The notes beneath the pieces were generated by a model. It saw nothing but the letters and a program-made list of their open reading frames with translations. It ran no database searches and was not told the DNA's origin. From the NCBI RefSeq assembly GCF_900129565.1, contig NZ_FQWD01000007.1:124001-188000 (forward strand): 64,000 nucleotides of DNA, read 5' to 3'. This DNA comes from Marisediminitalea aggregata. GTDB taxonomy: Bacteria; Pseudomonadota; Gammaproteobacteria; Enterobacterales; Alteromonadaceae. Below are positions 36,304 through 45,716 of the stretch, one piece after another (position 1 is the first letter of the stretch; every line of letters starts with the position of its first letter). The position numbers and the translations under genes were made by a program.

Positions 36304-37059
36304 TTAGCAGGAAGATTCAAGTTCCTCGTGATGATAAAACGAAACGTTGTGGTGACCGCTTTGGAATAAGTCGATATTGCCAACACGCCCTTGTTCTATC
36401 ATTTCTTCCAGTTCTTTTTGATCTTTCTGGGTGTCCATTGATTTAAAGAAACCGTCATGCTTGTAGCAAAACAACTTGCCTTGTTCGGTCAGTTTCGGCA
36501 ATACCTGCTGCTCCAGGTTAGTCCCGTCCCACTCATTGAAAATGGCTTTCTCCATAACGAAGAAACCGGCATTAATCCAATGGCTTTTTAACCGTGGCTT
36601 TTCGATAAACCCGTTTACACATCCGGATTCGTCGGTTTCTACTGTGCCATATTGGGACTGCAGGGGGACACTGGTCAAGGTAGCAAGTCCATCATGTGAA
36701 TCATGGAATTCAATGATCTTATTTACTTCAACATCACAGATACCGTCACCATACGTAGCCAGGAACTTATCGCGTAACAGGTGACGACAATTATAAATAC
36801 GGCCAGCCGTATCTGTATCCTCACCAGTGTCGACAATCTTGATGTCCCATTCGTAGTCTTTATTCGAAAAGTAGTCCAGGATAACTTCTTTGCGATGTCC
36901 AACCGACACAATGAATTCATTGTGTCCTTGCGAGGCAAACAGACGCATTATTTGAACCAGCATAGGCTTGCCACAAACGGGCATCATGGGTTTTGGCAGA
37001 TATTCGGTAAATGGGTACGCCCTGGTTCCCTTACCGCCGGCGAGTATGACCACTTGCAT
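36304..37059 (-). CDS. rfbF: Glucose-1-phosphate cytidylyltransferase-like (RfbF family)
   Basis: This 251-residue nucleotidyltransferase has the LAGGKGTRAYPFTEYLPKPM nucleotide-binding loop (about 6-25), YGDGICDV (metal site, about 118-125) and IEKPRLKSHWINAGFFVME. It would make CDP-glucose from CTP and glucose-1-phosphate. The start has AGGAG 6 nt upstream. Located directly before the dehydratase, it defines a CDP-6-deoxysugar branch. RfbH, the 3-dehydratase for 3,6-dideoxysugars, is not in the window. Confidence 0.83.
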   Translation of the reverse strand: MQVVILAGGKGTRAYPFTEYLPKPMMPVCGKPMLVQIMRLFASQGHNEFIVSVGHRKEVILDYFSNKDYEWDIKIVDTGEDTDTAGRIYNCRHLLRDKFLATYGDGICDVEVNKIIEFHDSHDGLATLTSVPLQSQYGTVETDESGCVNGFIEKPRLKSHWINAGFFVMEKAIFNEWDGTNLEQQVLPKLTEQGKLFCYKHDGFFKSMDTQKDQKELEEMIEQGRVGNIDLFQSGHHNVSFYHHEELESSC

Positions 37060-37107
37060 TACGTTCTCCTGTTTTCCTTTTAACGCTAATTTAACGGTTA
37101 ATTTCTG

Positions 37108-38049
37108 CTACATAATTGATTTATAGTACGCGATGGTCTTCTCCAGACCATCGTTAAGCGGCACCTCTGGCTGCCATCCCAACATCGATTTCGCCCTTGA
37201 GATATCGGGTTGGCGCTGCATGGGATCGTCTTGCGGTAACGGCTTATAAATAATGTCTGGTGAATTAGGAATTTTGCTTCTTACCAACTCGGCTAACTCT
37301 TTAATGGTAAATTCAACCGGGTTGCCCAGATTCACAGGGCCAGTCACATCCGGTGTGTTCATGAAACGCATCAACGCTTCTACTAAATCGTCAACAAAAC
37401 AAAACGAGCGTGTTTGGCCACCATCGCCATATAAAGTTAAAGGCTCACCCCGTAATGCCTGAGCAATAAAATTCGACACCACACGCCCGTCATCAACGGC
37501 CATGCGTGGACCATAGGTATTGAAAATACGCGCAACACGAATATCCACGTTGTGTTGTCGGTGATAATCAAAACACAGCGTTTCAGCACAACGTTTGCCT
37601 TCGTCGTAACAAGCGCGAGGCCCAATGGGATTCACGTTTCCCCAATAGGCTTCAACTTGTGGATGTTGGCTCGGATCCCCATACACTTCGCTGGTAGAGG
37701 CCTGCAATAGGGTCGCGCCAACTCGCTTTGCCAACCCCAGCATATTTATTGCACCGTGCACGGCAGTTTTGACTGTTTGAACCGGATCGTACTGGTAATG
37801 AATCGGTGACGCCGGACAGGCCAGGTTATAAATTTGGTCGACCTCAACATAGAGCGGAAACGTTACATCGTGTCGCAAAATTTCGAAGTTTTCTAACCCC
37901 ATCAGCTGGCGCACATTTCGCTTATTACCGGTATAGAAATTATCAACACAAAGGACGTCATGCCCTTCTTTTACTAACCGATCACACAAGTGGGAACCAA
38001 TAAAGCCCGCACCACCCGTAACCATAATTCTCAGTTGCTTTTGTGGCAT
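37108..38049 (-). CDS. UDP-glucuronate decarboxylase (UDP-xylose synthase)
   Basis: This ~313-residue SDR has [14 protein letters not shown] (NAD site), [25 protein letters not shown] and catalytic YDEGKRCAE, a set typical of UXS enzymes that turn UDP-glucuronate into UDP-xylose. It is slightly shorter than human UXS1 because it lacks the membrane anchor. I chose ATG 38049 (GGAG 7 nt upstream). A GTG two codons earlier is the alternative. No UDP-glucose dehydrogenase gene is in the window, so UDP-glucuronate must come from elsewhere. Confidence 0.87.
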   Translation of the reverse strand: MPQKQLRIMVTGGAGFIGSHLCDRLVKEGHDVLCVDNFYTGNKRNVRQLMGLENFEILRHDVTFPLYVEVDQIYNLACPASPIHYQYDPVQTVKTAVHGAINMLGLAKRVGATLLQASTSEVYGDPSQHPQVEAYWGNVNPIGPRACYDEGKRCAETLCFDYHRQHNVDIRVARIFNTYGPRMAVDDGRVVSNFIAQALRGEPLTLYGDGGQTRSFCFVDDLVEALMRFMNTPDVTGPVNLGNPVEFTIKELAELVRSKIPNSPDIIYKPLPQDDPMQRQPDISRAKSMLGWQPEVPLNDGLEKTIAYYKSIM

Positions 38050-38112
38050 AGTCACTCTCCGCGCTCCATATCACCGCTATCAGTAAAGGCAGTTTGCAAA
38101 ATTTCCTGATTG

Positions 38113-38997
38113 CTACGCCTCATACATCCACCTCAACGTATCTTCCATTGTGTACTTGAACACGTTGCCAACCTGGCTTATTAGCTTTTGATTACTTCCA
38201 AATAGCTGCTTAATCTCATTTTTACGTACAAACCTGGGATCGACATTTACCTGCAAACTGTGTCCAGATATTCGAGATAACATATTAATAATGTCTGAAA
38301 TTGAGCAGGCATTACCGCTACAAATATTGACCGTAGAAGATGCTTCACCACTCTCAAGTAAACGCAGGTAAGCTGAACACACATCGCGGACATCTGAAAA
38401 ATCACGAGCGACGTCCAGGTTGCCAAGAGACAACTCAGGTGCCTTCTGCTTAAACGCTTCGACAATTTTTGGTACCAAAAAGTGTGAAGCCTGCCCTCTG
38501 CCGGTGTAATTGAACGGTCGGACTATTTGAATAGGCAGGTCCTTCATTCTCAGGCCAACAGCTTTTTCCATCGCTTCTTTGGATATGCCGTAATCGTTAA
38601 CGGGTGCAGTTGGGCATGATTCGTCGATAGGCATACTTTCCGGTGTGCCATACACAATGCCGCTACTGGAAAGTAAAACTTTTTGGGGTTTTGAGTTGCA
38701 TTCTAGTAATGCTTGTAGCAGGTTCAGCGTGCCGACTAAGTTTGTTTTATATAATTCAGAGATGTTGTCGTGTTGTACAAAAGTGACTGCACCAAGGTGC
38801 ACGACATACTGAAAATCAATAGAAGACAGGCGATGCGTAAGTTGATAGAGATCAGTTAGATCAGCTTCAATGTAAGGACACAAGTCGAAACCTGAATCCC
38901 TTACTAAACCTATACAATTATAACCATTATCCATGGCTCTGCGGATGAAATGACGACCCGTAAAGCCCAGAGCTCCCGTAACCAGAATCGTTTTCAT
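38113..38997 (-). CDS. NAD-dependent sugar epimerase/reductase (Rmd-like SDR)
   Basis: This 294-residue SDR has GALGFTGRHFIRRA (NAD site), LSSSGIVYGTPESM, catalytic YGISKEAME and RPFNYTGRGQ, a set close to GDP-4-keto-6-deoxymannose reductase and CDP-abequose synthase. In this operon it probably reduces the 4-keto group of CDP-4-keto-6-deoxyglucose. It is the first gene of the - strand operon. No ribosome site is obvious before the ATG, and the leader is very AT-rich with a palindrome at 39007-39018. The substrate assignment is inferred. Confidence 0.72.
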   Translation of the reverse strand: MKTILVTGALGFTGRHFIRRAMDNGYNCIGLVRDSGFDLCPYIEADLTDLYQLTHRLSSIDFQYVVHLGAVTFVQHDNISELYKTNLVGTLNLLQALLECNSKPQKVLLSSSGIVYGTPESMPIDESCPTAPVNDYGISKEAMEKAVGLRMKDLPIQIVRPFNYTGRGQASHFLVPKIVEAFKQKAPELSLGNLDVARDFSDVRDVCSAYLRLLESGEASSTVNICSGNACSISDIINMLSRISGHSLQVNVDPRFVRKNEIKQLFGSNQKLISQVGNVFKYTMEDTLRWMYEA

Positions 38998-39476
38998 ATT
39001 AATATTTGAATATATTCACAGTTGAAGTATTCCCTTACTACCAGTAGCGATATTTATGCTTTCTCAAAGCTCTCTTGACGCATTTACAACGCTAAACTTG
39101 GGTGCTGAATTTGATTGGCAATGACTTATTATTATCTGATGACTAATTAATCTACAGGTTACAGGAATTGTTCATAATGACAACACGTTCTGTTCATAAT
39201 TGCGTCAATTTTTTGGCTGGTAAGATATGTTGGAAATGAGGCTATTTGACATGCCAAAAATCAAATGTATGGCACTATGAAAGTGGCTAAGCGACATGTC
39301 TGTAAAGTAAAAAAAGCGTTCATTCAAATAGTTAACAAAATTTACGTCTGATGATTCATCAGAGGGAAACAATTAGTAATGTGCAAGCAAACTTTGAAAG
39401 TAATGTAAGAAAGTTCGTGTAAGGAGAGTTGTAGACGCATTGCCATGGTAGTTGTCCATTGCCAATCAACAGACAT
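38998..39476. promoter_or_regulatory. Long regulatory gap upstream of the EPS sugar operon
   Basis: There is no gene here. It contains a 12 bp palindrome TGAATATATTCA at 39007-39018, just ahead of the operon start. TGTTCATAAT is repeated in the same orientation at 39169-39178 and 39191-39200, exactly 22 bp (two helical turns) apart. A perfect 15 bp palindrome CTGATGATTCATCAG lies at 39348-39362. These are candidate regulator sites for the - strand operon. No clear -35/-10 pair or JUMPstart/ops element was found. Confidence 0.4.
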
Positions 39477-39499
39477 AAAAAAACCGGCAAAAGCCGGTT
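39477..39499 (-). terminator. Terminator of tRNA-Ser
   Basis: On the - strand, stem AACCGGC/GCCGGTT (39493-39499 with 39482-39488) with loop TTTT is followed by seven T residues. It begins 11 nt after the tRNA-Ser end and isolates the tRNA from the EPS operon region. Confidence 0.88.
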
Positions 39500-39509
39500 C
39501 TTTTATATT

Positions 39510-39600
39510 TGGCGGAGAGAGAGGGATTCGAACCCTCGATACGCTATAAACGTATACACACTTTCCAGGCGTGCGCCTTCAGCCACTCAGCCATCTCTCC
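39510..39600 (-). tRNA. tRNA-Ser (anticodon GGA)
   Basis: The 91 nt gene has the long variable arm of class II tRNAs, a 7 bp acceptor stem GGAGAGA/TCTCTCC, discriminator G, encoded CCA at 39512-39510, T-loop GGTTCGAATCC and anticodon GGA in CTGGAAA. It reads UCC/UCU codons. No gene fragment suggesting integration into its 3' end is seen. Confidence 0.95.
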
Positions 39601-39676
39601 AAATTGTTAACAAACACAGTTGTTTGCGACAGCCTGGCAACTGAGTACCAAACCGCTAAATTCTTTCAGCGCGCGT

Positions 39677-39705
39677 ATAGTAGGGAAAGCTGTGTTGTGA
39701 ATCAA
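39677..39705 (-). promoter_or_regulatory. Promoter of tRNA-Ser
   Basis: On the - strand, TTGATT (39705-39700), a 17 bp spacer and TACTAT (39682-39677) are followed by the GC-only discriminator ACGCGCGC. GC-rich discriminators are typical of stringently controlled tRNA promoters. The predicted start lies about 70 nt before the tRNA. Confidence 0.65.
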
Positions 39706-39749
39706 GAACTACCCGTAAAAAACTCACTAACCGCACACTTAATAAGCGT

Positions 39750-40808
39750 TTACGCAGATTTTTTTGCTTTCAACTGCGCAGAAAAGTCGAGCATACGATT
39801 CAATGGAATTAACGCTTTTTCCCTTAACGCTGCATCGACGAAAATCTCGTGCTCCACCGGTGTGTCAGAAGACAGCGACTGGTAAATCGCTTCAAGGCCA
39901 TTCATTGCCATCCAGGGGCAATGAGCGCAACTCTTACATGTCGCCCCGTTACCCGCCGTTGGTGCTTCAATAAAACGCTTCTCAGGCATGAGCTGCTGCA
40001 TTTTATAGAAGATGCCCTTGTCGGTAGCCACGATAAACGTTTGGTTCGGCATATCTTGCGCAGCCTGGATAAGCTGACTGGTTGAGCCAACCGCATCAGC
40101 CATATCTACAACACTGGCTGGCGACTCTGGGTGAACCAGGACGGCCGCGTCCGGATATAACGCCTTCATGTCGTTCAATGCTTGTGATGAAAACTCATCA
40201 TGCACTATACACTCGCCCTGCCACATCAGCATGTCAGCGCCGGTTTTCTTTGCAATGTAACTACCCAGGTGACGATCCGGGCCCCAAATAATAGGTTTGC
40301 CCAGACTATCCAGGTGTTCAACAATTTCTAAAGCAATGCTAGATGTAACCACCCAGTCTGCGCGCGCTTTTACTGCGGCAGAAGTATTCGCATAAACAAC
40401 CACGGTATGATCCGGGTGCGCATCACAAAACGCAGAAAATTCTTCGATTGGGCAACCTAAATCCAGCGAACAAGTGGCTTCCATCGTCGGCATAAGCACT
40501 TGCTTTTCAGGGCTAAGGATTTTTGCGGTTTCCCCCATAAATTTAACCCCGGCTACCAGCAAGGTTTGCTGGTCGGCATCCCGACCGAATCTCGCCATTT
40601 CCAGCGAGTCAGCAACACAGCCACCCGTTTCCTCGGCAAGTGCCTGAATTTCCGGATCGGTATAATAGTGAGCCACCATAACGGCGTTTTTTTCCACCAA
40701 TAGCGCTTTAATTTTGTTTTTGAGTTCTTGCTTACGCACATCACTCAACACAGCAGGCTTGGCTGGAAATGGATTGTCTATTTGCTCAATACGATACGCT
40801 AACGTCAT
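39750..40808 (-). CDS. nadA: Quinolinate synthase A
   Basis: This 352-residue protein shows the family signatures: [18 protein letters not shown] near residue 45, [24 protein letters not shown], and [18 protein letters not shown] with its conserved Cys near the end. These hold the [4Fe-4S] cluster. The enzyme condenses iminoaspartate (from NadB) with dihydroxyacetone phosphate to quinolinate, the first ring of NAD. It is monocistronic here. No terminator was found before tRNA-Ser. The length is close to E. coli NadA (347). Confidence 0.96.
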   Translation of the reverse strand: MTLAYRIEQIDNPFPAKPAVLSDVRKQELKNKIKALLVEKNAVMVAHYYTDPEIQALAEETGGCVADSLEMARFGRDADQQTLLVAGVKFMGETAKILSPEKQVLMPTMEATCSLDLGCPIEEFSAFCDAHPDHTVVVYANTSAAVKARADWVVTSSIALEIVEHLDSLGKPIIWGPDRHLGSYIAKKTGADMLMWQGECIVHDEFSSQALNDMKALYPDAAVLVHPESPASVVDMADAVGSTSQLIQAAQDMPNQTFIVATDKGIFYKMQQLMPEKRFIEAPTAGNGATCKSCAHCPWMAMNGLEAIYQSLSSDTPVEHEIFVDAALREKALIPLNRMLDFSAQLKAKKSA

Positions 40809-41244
40809 GGATTCTTTTACCTACACGGGATTAACGGTCAATCGGGCGCCGATTATACCTGAGTGTCACAAAAATTTCATATAGAAAGCACGCTTGCTGA
40901 TTAAACTGAATTATGCGTGTCATACAGGGCTTATATGAGGGCTGAGAGACAATAAAACAATTATGAGCACATACTAATGAAAGTCATAGTAATCGCCGTA
41001 GAATCGCGTAGAGGCGTTATTGGTAAATATTCTCATGACAAACCGCATCGCTTATTTGAATCCAGCGCGGGAGGCGGTGTTATGTTCTTGGATTTTTGAT
41101 TTGGGAAATCAGTTAACGTCGTGGGCTGTGCTAACGCGTGTTCATAGTGCTTTGTTCACATCGAACAGCTTCACGGATTTAAGTTTAGCTTTGGGAAATA
41201 TGTATTTTGGAATTTGGTTCTTGAGCAGAGAATGTAATTTGAAG
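40809..41244. other. Gap between nadA and the tRNA-Lys pair
   Basis: The 436 bp contains the nadA leader and no gene I can support. An open frame at 41020-41286 on the + strand runs into the antisense of tRNA-Lys and is spurious. No terminator hairpin with a T run was found for the tRNA-Lys transcript on the - strand. Confidence 0.5.
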
Positions 41245-41320
41245 TGGTGGGTCGTGCTGGATTCGAACCAGCGACCAATTGATTAAAAGTCAACTGCTCT
41301 ACCAACTGAGCTAACGACCC
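41245..41320 (-). tRNA. tRNA-Lys (anticodon TTT), second of tandem pair
   Basis: The 76 nt gene has acceptor stem GGGTCGT, D-arm AGCTCAGTTGGTAGAGC, anticodon loop CTTTTAA, T-loop GGTTCGAATCC and encoded CCA. It appears identical to the copy at 41349-41424. It is read after that copy, 28 bp away, probably from one transcript. Confidence 0.96.
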
Positions 41321-41348
41321 TCTTCAAATTGGGACAATCGATTTAGGA

Positions 41349-41424
41349 TGGTGGGTCGTGCTGGATTCGAACCAGCGACCAATTGATTAAAAGTCAACTG
41401 CTCTACCAACTGAGCTAACGACCC
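41349..41424 (-). tRNA. tRNA-Lys (anticodon TTT), first of tandem pair
   Basis: Same structure and sequence as the copy at 41245-41320. It is the promoter-proximal gene. The promoter at 41465-41492 lies ~40 nt upstream. Confidence 0.96.
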
Positions 41425-41464
41425 ATCGATTATCGCTGTCACCTTGTCTTGGCGACGGGCGCAT

Positions 41465-41492
41465 ATAATACTTATTTCCGGCGTGTGTGCAA
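41465..41492 (-). promoter_or_regulatory. Promoter of the tRNA-Lys pair
   Basis: On the - strand, TTGCAC (41492-41487), a 16 bp spacer and TATTAT (41470-41465) precede the GC-rich discriminator ATGCGCCCG, again the stringent-type layout. The predicted start is ~30 nt before the first tRNA-Lys. Confidence 0.7.
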
Positions 41493-41644
41493 CCTTAAAA
41501 ATGCTTTTATTTTCACTTTTCTGGCAAAAAAAGTTTAAACGCTCAAAAACAAAACAAATCGCACAAACTTTAGTCCCAAAAATGCGCTTTATCAAATAAC
41601 CGCTCGCACATTTCTGGTTTACCCCCATTTATCGACTGGCAATA

Positions 41645-41672
41645 AAAAAAGGAGCCACCTGGCTCCTTTTTT
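41645..41672 (-). terminator. Terminator of the tol-pal operon
   Basis: A symmetric stem AAAAAAGGAGCCA/TGGCTCCTTTTTT lies 22 nt after the cpoB stop. On the - strand it ends in a run of T, closing the ybgC-tolQRAB-pal-cpoB unit. Confidence 0.88.
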
Positions 41673-41694
41673 ACAAATTAATGTGAAAAAGTGA

Positions 41695-42501
41695 TCACAA
41701 ACGCGCTTCAGCTAATTTTCTGGCTGACGAATTTGGATAATCATTAATCACTTGTTGGAACAATTGCTTAGCTTTTGCAACGTCACCTGTTTTTTCCGCA
41801 ATCACACCAAGCTTGAGTAATGCATCAGGACGTTTTGCTGAGTCGCTAAACTTATTCGCTACAACATCAAATTGTGCAGCCGCGTTTTGCCATTGTTGTT
41901 TATTAAACAACAACTGACCTAACCAATAGTGTGCATTAGGCGCATAACTACTGTCAGGAAAACGAGCAATGAATGCCTGAAACTCAGGAATGGCCTTATC
42001 ATATTCTCTGGATTTGAGAATTAAGTTAACCGCTTTCTCATAAGCTTCAGATTCTGACAAGCCCGACATAGCCGGCGTGGTCGTTGCAGTGGTTGTGGAG
42101 GCCTGTGTTGGCGTGTTAGTAGCCGGTATAGTAACAGAACCACCCGCCCCGGCAGGTACAACAGCTGTTTCTTTCAGGGCTTCGACACGCTTGTCGATTT
42201 CCAGATACAGTTCCCGTTGACGATCCAGTACTTTTTGTAACTGGTTGGTATGGACCTCTACCGCACCGCGCAACTCATCTAATTCCAACTGCATATTGTC
42301 GATTTGCTGCTGGAGACGATGTTGCATTTCGGCTCTGTTCTTTACCTGTCTTTCAAGTACGGTCAGACGCGACTCAATGTCACTGTCGCCAACAGAATAT
42401 ACTGGCGCGCCATCTGACTGGCCGTGAGCGACCGGCAGACACAGCAAAGCCGTTGTTGCAACAACAACGGCTTTCAACACGTTACCTTTACGGTTCGTCA
42501 T
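41695..42501 (-). CDS. cpoB: Cell division coordinator CpoB (YbgF)
   Basis: This 268-residue protein has a signal peptide (about 1-27), a trimerising coiled coil (about 43-110, alternating Leu/Gln), a Thr/Ala/Pro linker (about 118-145) and three TPR-like repeats (about 150-268; YWLGQLLFNKQQWQNAAAQF). In E. coli CpoB links peptidoglycan synthesis by PBP1B with Tol-driven outer-membrane constriction. It is the last gene of the tol-pal operon, with 1 nt between pal and this gene. Confidence 0.93.
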   Translation of the reverse strand: MTNRKGNVLKAVVVATTALLCLPVAHGQSDGAPVYSVGDSDIESRLTVLERQVKNRAEMQHRLQQQIDNMQLELDELRGAVEVHTNQLQKVLDRQRELYLEIDKRVEALKETAVVPAGAGGSVTIPATNTPTQASTTTATTTPAMSGLSESEAYEKAVNLILKSREYDKAIPEFQAFIARFPDSSYAPNAHYWLGQLLFNKQQWQNAAAQFDVVANKFSDSAKRPDALLKLGVIAEKTGDVAKAKQLFQQVINDYPNSSARKLAEARL

Positions 42502-42502
42502 C

Positions 42503-43063
42503 TTACTGATAAACGATTACGCCACGGCGGTTCTGAGCAAATGCATACTCAGATGAACCCATTACCGCAGGTTTTTCTTCACCGTAAGACACAACAGTTA
42601 CCTGGCTAGAGCTAACACCAGCATTTAACAGGTAAGTTTGTACTGATTGAGCACGACGCTCACCCAGTGCAATGTTGTACTCAGGCGTACCACGTTGGTC
42701 GCAGTGACCTTCGATTACTACTTTCTTACCTGGGTTTTTCATCAGGAATTCAGCGTGTTTTTGTAGTACCGGATAAAACTCAGACTTGATGTTTGAACGG
42801 TCAAAGTCAAAGTATACAGTTTGTTCATTTTGCAGCGCAGCTAAGTCACGCTTAGTTTGCTCTTCCTGCATTTTAACGCGCTGAGCAGCTTCCGCTTTAA
42901 CTTTAGCTTCCTGGGCTTCTTGTTGCGCCTGCTCTTCAGCAGCTTGTTGCTGGGCGATACGATTGCGTTCCGCCGCCAGTTCCTCTTCGCTAGGACCTGA
43001 TGAACATGCCATCATAGTCACCACTGGCAAGGCGATGATGAAGCTCTTCATTACTTTATTCAT
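42503..43063 (-). CDS. pal: Peptidoglycan-associated lipoprotein
   Basis: This ~186-residue protein has lipobox MMAC with SSGPSEEE after it. An Ala/Gln/Glu-rich helical tether (about 28-70), longer than in E. coli, is followed by an OmpA_C domain (about 80-185) with YFDFDRSNI and GHCDQRGTPEYNIALGERRA, the peptidoglycan-binding signature. ATG 43063 has AGAGG 6 nt upstream. An ATG two codons earlier touches that site. It sits between tolB and cpoB, as in most gammaproteobacteria. Confidence 0.95.
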   Translation of the reverse strand: MNKVMKSFIIALPVVTMMACSSGPSEEELAAERNRIAQQQAAEEQAQQEAQEAKVKAEAAQRVKMQEEQTKRDLAALQNEQTVYFDFDRSNIKSEFYPVLQKHAEFLMKNPGKKVVIEGHCDQRGTPEYNIALGERRAQSVQTYLLNAGVSSSQVTVVSYGEEKPAVMGSSEYAFAQNRRGVIVYQ

Positions 43064-43113
43064 TTGCATCCTCTTAATCCTTATACTTATTTATTTCTAT
43101 GTACTCAAAAATG

Positions 43114-44472
43114 TTAAAACAAAAACGGTGACCAACTTGGCGATTTAACCTGCCCGTCAGCTGCCGGTAACCTCGCTTTAAAGCGCCCATCCAGTGACAC
43201 TAAAGACAATACCTGGGTATCCCCGAATAATGTACTATAAATTATCATGCTTCCGTTCGGAGCGATACTAGGAGATTCATCTAAAAATGTTCTCGTGAGT
43301 ACCTGAATTGCTCCACTTTTCACTTCTTGCCGGGCGATGTGATAATCACCACGGGTACGATTAACCAAAACAATCTCGTCACCGTCTGGTGTAAAGGTGG
43401 CTCCAAGGTTCTGTTCACCCTCGAAGGTTAAACGTCTTACCATGCCAGTATCTAAATTTACGCGATAAATCTGTGGTTTACCACCCCGTTCGGAGCTAAA
43501 AATCAGACTCTTACCGTCTGGGGACCAACTTGGTTCCGTATCGATTGCTCTATTTCGGGTTACACGGCGCAGATTTCTACTGGCTAAGTCCATCACATAC
43601 ACTTCGGGATTGCCGTCTTTCGACAATACCATCGCCATCTGTTTACCGTCAGGAGAAAACACCGGGCTACCATTTATGCCAGGAAAATCAGTGATTTTCT
43701 CACGCTGCATGGTGTAAATATCCTGAATAAATATCTGTGGGCGCTTGTTCTCAAAACTCACATAAGCCAGCTTATTGCCGTCCGGAGACCAGGATGGCGA
43801 CATCAGCGGCTCTGGCGATGAAAGCAAACGCGTTTCATTGAAGCCGTCATAATCTGAAATCACTAACTGATAAGGCAGTTTCTCTTTTTCGCGGTCACGC
43901 ACAATAACGTAAGCAATACGGGTCAAAAACGCGCCGCGAACACCAGTTAGCTTTTCATACACAACGTCGCTGATTCGGTGTGCGTATTGTCTGAAGTCGC
44001 CGCCGCCAATGACTACCTGACGTTGGTCAACAATATGGTCTTTGCTGTTTACCAGTGTGCCGTCACTGCCCAGCACCTTGGACTCACCGCCAGTGATCTG
44101 GCCTCGCAGCACATCAATAATTTCAAACGACACCAAATAGCGGTCAACGCCTTCACTTTCAATCTTACCGACAACAATGGTATCCAGTCCCATAGACGCC
44201 CAAGCGGCATAGTCCACTTCGGCATCCGTAGACGGATACTGCGGCATGGATGCCGGAACAACCGGGTTAAACTTACCGCTTCGACGCAAATCTGCCATTA
44301 CAACGTCGGTCAGGTTGTCTGGTAACATGCCCTCGCCCTGCCACTTAAATGGCACCACGGCAATGGGTCTGGCGCTATCTACCCCTTCAGTGATCACAAT
44401 TTCCAATGCGGCATGCAATGTCCCGATGCAACTTAGGTATGTCAACGCTATCCACAGACCCAATTTTTTCAT
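43114..44472 (-). CDS. tolB: Tol-Pal system protein TolB
   Basis: This 452-residue protein has a signal peptide (about 1-21), an N-terminal alpha/beta domain (about 25-160) and a six-bladed beta-propeller with repeated SPDGK motifs ([17 protein letters not shown] and others). It sits in the periplasm, binding Pal and TolA. The length is like E. coli TolB (430) plus a slightly longer end. It lies 5 nt after tolA and 44 nt before pal. Confidence 0.96.
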   Translation of the reverse strand: MKKLGLWIALTYLSCIGTLHAALEIVITEGVDSARPIAVVPFKWQGEGMLPDNLTDVVMADLRRSGKFNPVVPASMPQYPSTDAEVDYAAWASMGLDTIVVGKIESEGVDRYLVSFEIIDVLRGQITGGESKVLGSDGTLVNSKDHIVDQRQVVIGGGDFRQYAHRISDVVYEKLTGVRGAFLTRIAYVIVRDREKEKLPYQLVISDYDGFNETRLLSSPEPLMSPSWSPDGNKLAYVSFENKRPQIFIQDIYTMQREKITDFPGINGSPVFSPDGKQMAMVLSKDGNPEVYVMDLASRNLRRVTRNRAIDTEPSWSPDGKSLIFSSERGGKPQIYRVNLDTGMVRRLTFEGEQNLGATFTPDGDEIVLVNRTRGDYHIARQEVKSGAIQVLTRTFLDESPSIAPNGSMIIYSTLFGDTQVLSLVSLDGRFKARLPAADGQVKSPSWSPFLF

Positions 44473-44477
44473 AGGCT

Positions 44478-45254
44478 CTACAACTCCACCTTCAAATTAA
44501 TGTTTTTCAATTCTTCATAGACTGCCGGGTCATCAGACACTGGCAGTCTGTCTGGTCGTAATACCGCACTTTGCGCAGCACGACACAGAGCAGGATCACC
44601 ATCAAGAACAGACACTTTGGTAACCAGACCGGTTGTCGCCAATCTAATATTCAATCTACAGCTCTTTCCTTTAAAGTCAGCATTCAGATAGCGCTTAATC
44701 GTCTGGTGGATTAACGCCTGATACCGCTCTTTTTCCGACAATACATGTTGTCGGCGTTGTTGCTGCATGGCTTCCTGCTCTTTGGCAAGCTGCTCTTGCA
44801 TAATTCTTTCCATTTCTGCGCGCTCGGCTGCTTCTTTTTCCTTGCGCGCCTTTTCTGCCTTCTCAGCTTCTTCCCTTTCTTTGCGCTCCCGGGCCTTTTC
44901 TTCAGCTAAACGACGTAACTCAGACTGGCGTTTTGCTTCGGCGGCTTCTTTTGCCGCTTTTTCCTGCCGGGCCTTGCGTGCCGCCGCTTCGCGACGACGT
45001 TTATCTTCAGCGGCTTTCTGCTTTCTCTGCTCTTCAGCCCTGGCCTGTGCTTCAGCCTGAGCCTGGGCGCGCTGGGCATCAGCAATCGCTTGCGCATCAA
45101 TAAATGTGGCTTTAATAACAACAGGTGCCGCGGTATTGGAAACCACAGGCATAATGGGTGATGAAGACAAAGTGACGCTAATTAGCAACAGCATGGCTAT
45201 CACAACATGTAAGCCAAAGGATTTCAATAACGCGTTTTTGTCAGCTTCAGTCAC
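44478..45254 (-). CDS. tolA: TolA, short form
   Basis: The protein is 258 residues: a membrane helix near residues 11-30, a long Ala/Lys/Glu helix (about 60-185), and a C-terminal TolA domain (about 188-258) with a Cys pair ([10 protein letters not shown] and DPALCRAAQ). The helical domain is clearly shorter than in E. coli (421 residues in all). It carries force from TolQR to TolB/Pal. Order and spacing fit the operon. Confidence 0.93.
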   Translation of the reverse strand: MTEADKNALLKSFGLHVVIAMLLLISVTLSSSPIMPVVSNTAAPVVIKATFIDAQAIADAQRAQAQAEAQARAEEQRKQKAAEDKRRREAAARKARQEKAAKEAAEAKRQSELRRLAEEKARERKEREEAEKAEKARKEKEAAERAEMERIMQEQLAKEQEAMQQQRRQHVLSEKERYQALIHQTIKRYLNADFKGKSCRLNIRLATTGLVTKVSVLDGDPALCRAAQSAVLRPDRLPVSDDPAVYEELKNINLKVEL

Positions 45255-45266
45255 TTAAGTAGCCCG

Positions 45267-45689
45267 TTATTTTTCAACCGGGTCTGTCATCAGACCTACT
45301 GAGGGGACACCCGCTTTTTGCAATAACACCATTAACTGAATGACTTCGCTGTAGGCCACTGCACCATCACCCTTGACTACTACAGGTGTTTCCGGGGCCT
45401 TTTCCAACTGGGCCTGAACTAACGCGGCCATATCATCGCCATCAACGGCTTGCTCCTGGTTGTCACCCAGATTCAGATAATAGTCTCCCTTCACATCAAC
45501 TGACGCAATAATAGGCGGGATATCTTGTTGCTCTATTGGTTGAGCGCTGGCTTTAGGCAAATCGACCTTTACGCCCTGCGAAATTAATGGGGCTGTAACC
45601 ATAAAGATAATAAGCAGCACCAACATAACATCAATGTAGGGCACCACATTGATTTCAGAGACCGGGCGACGACGCTTTCTAACGTACAT
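45267..45689 (-). CDS. tolR: TolR
   Basis: This 140-residue ExbD/TolR protein has a short cytoplasmic basic start (KRRRPVSEINVVPYIDVMLV) whose Asp in the single membrane helix is the proton-path residue, followed by a periplasmic domain. It works with TolQ as the proton-driven motor for TolA. It lies 12 nt upstream of tolA. Confidence 0.95.
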   Translation of the reverse strand: MYVRKRRRPVSEINVVPYIDVMLVLLIIFMVTAPLISQGVKVDLPKASAQPIEQQDIPPIIASVDVKGDYYLNLGDNQEQAVDGDDMAALVQAQLEKAPETPVVVKGDGAVAYSEVIQLMVLLQKAGVPSVGLMTDPVEK

Positions 45690-45716
45690 AGTGAATTCTC
45701 CCTGCTAACGACTGAA

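Noticed and set aside
17301..39340. GTTAACAAAA shared upstream of both EPS operons
   Set aside because: The ten bases occur once in each gap (17301-17310 and 39331-39340) but in different orientation and distance relative to the operon starts. AT-rich chance matches are likely.
39459..39644. Small + strand frame with ERDSNPRYA
   Set aside because: It is the antisense of tRNA-Ser, again a familiar false translation.
41311..41628. 105-residue frame containing GSLAQLVEQ
   Set aside because: That phrase is the well-known false translation of tRNA-Lys. The frame crosses the tRNA gene.
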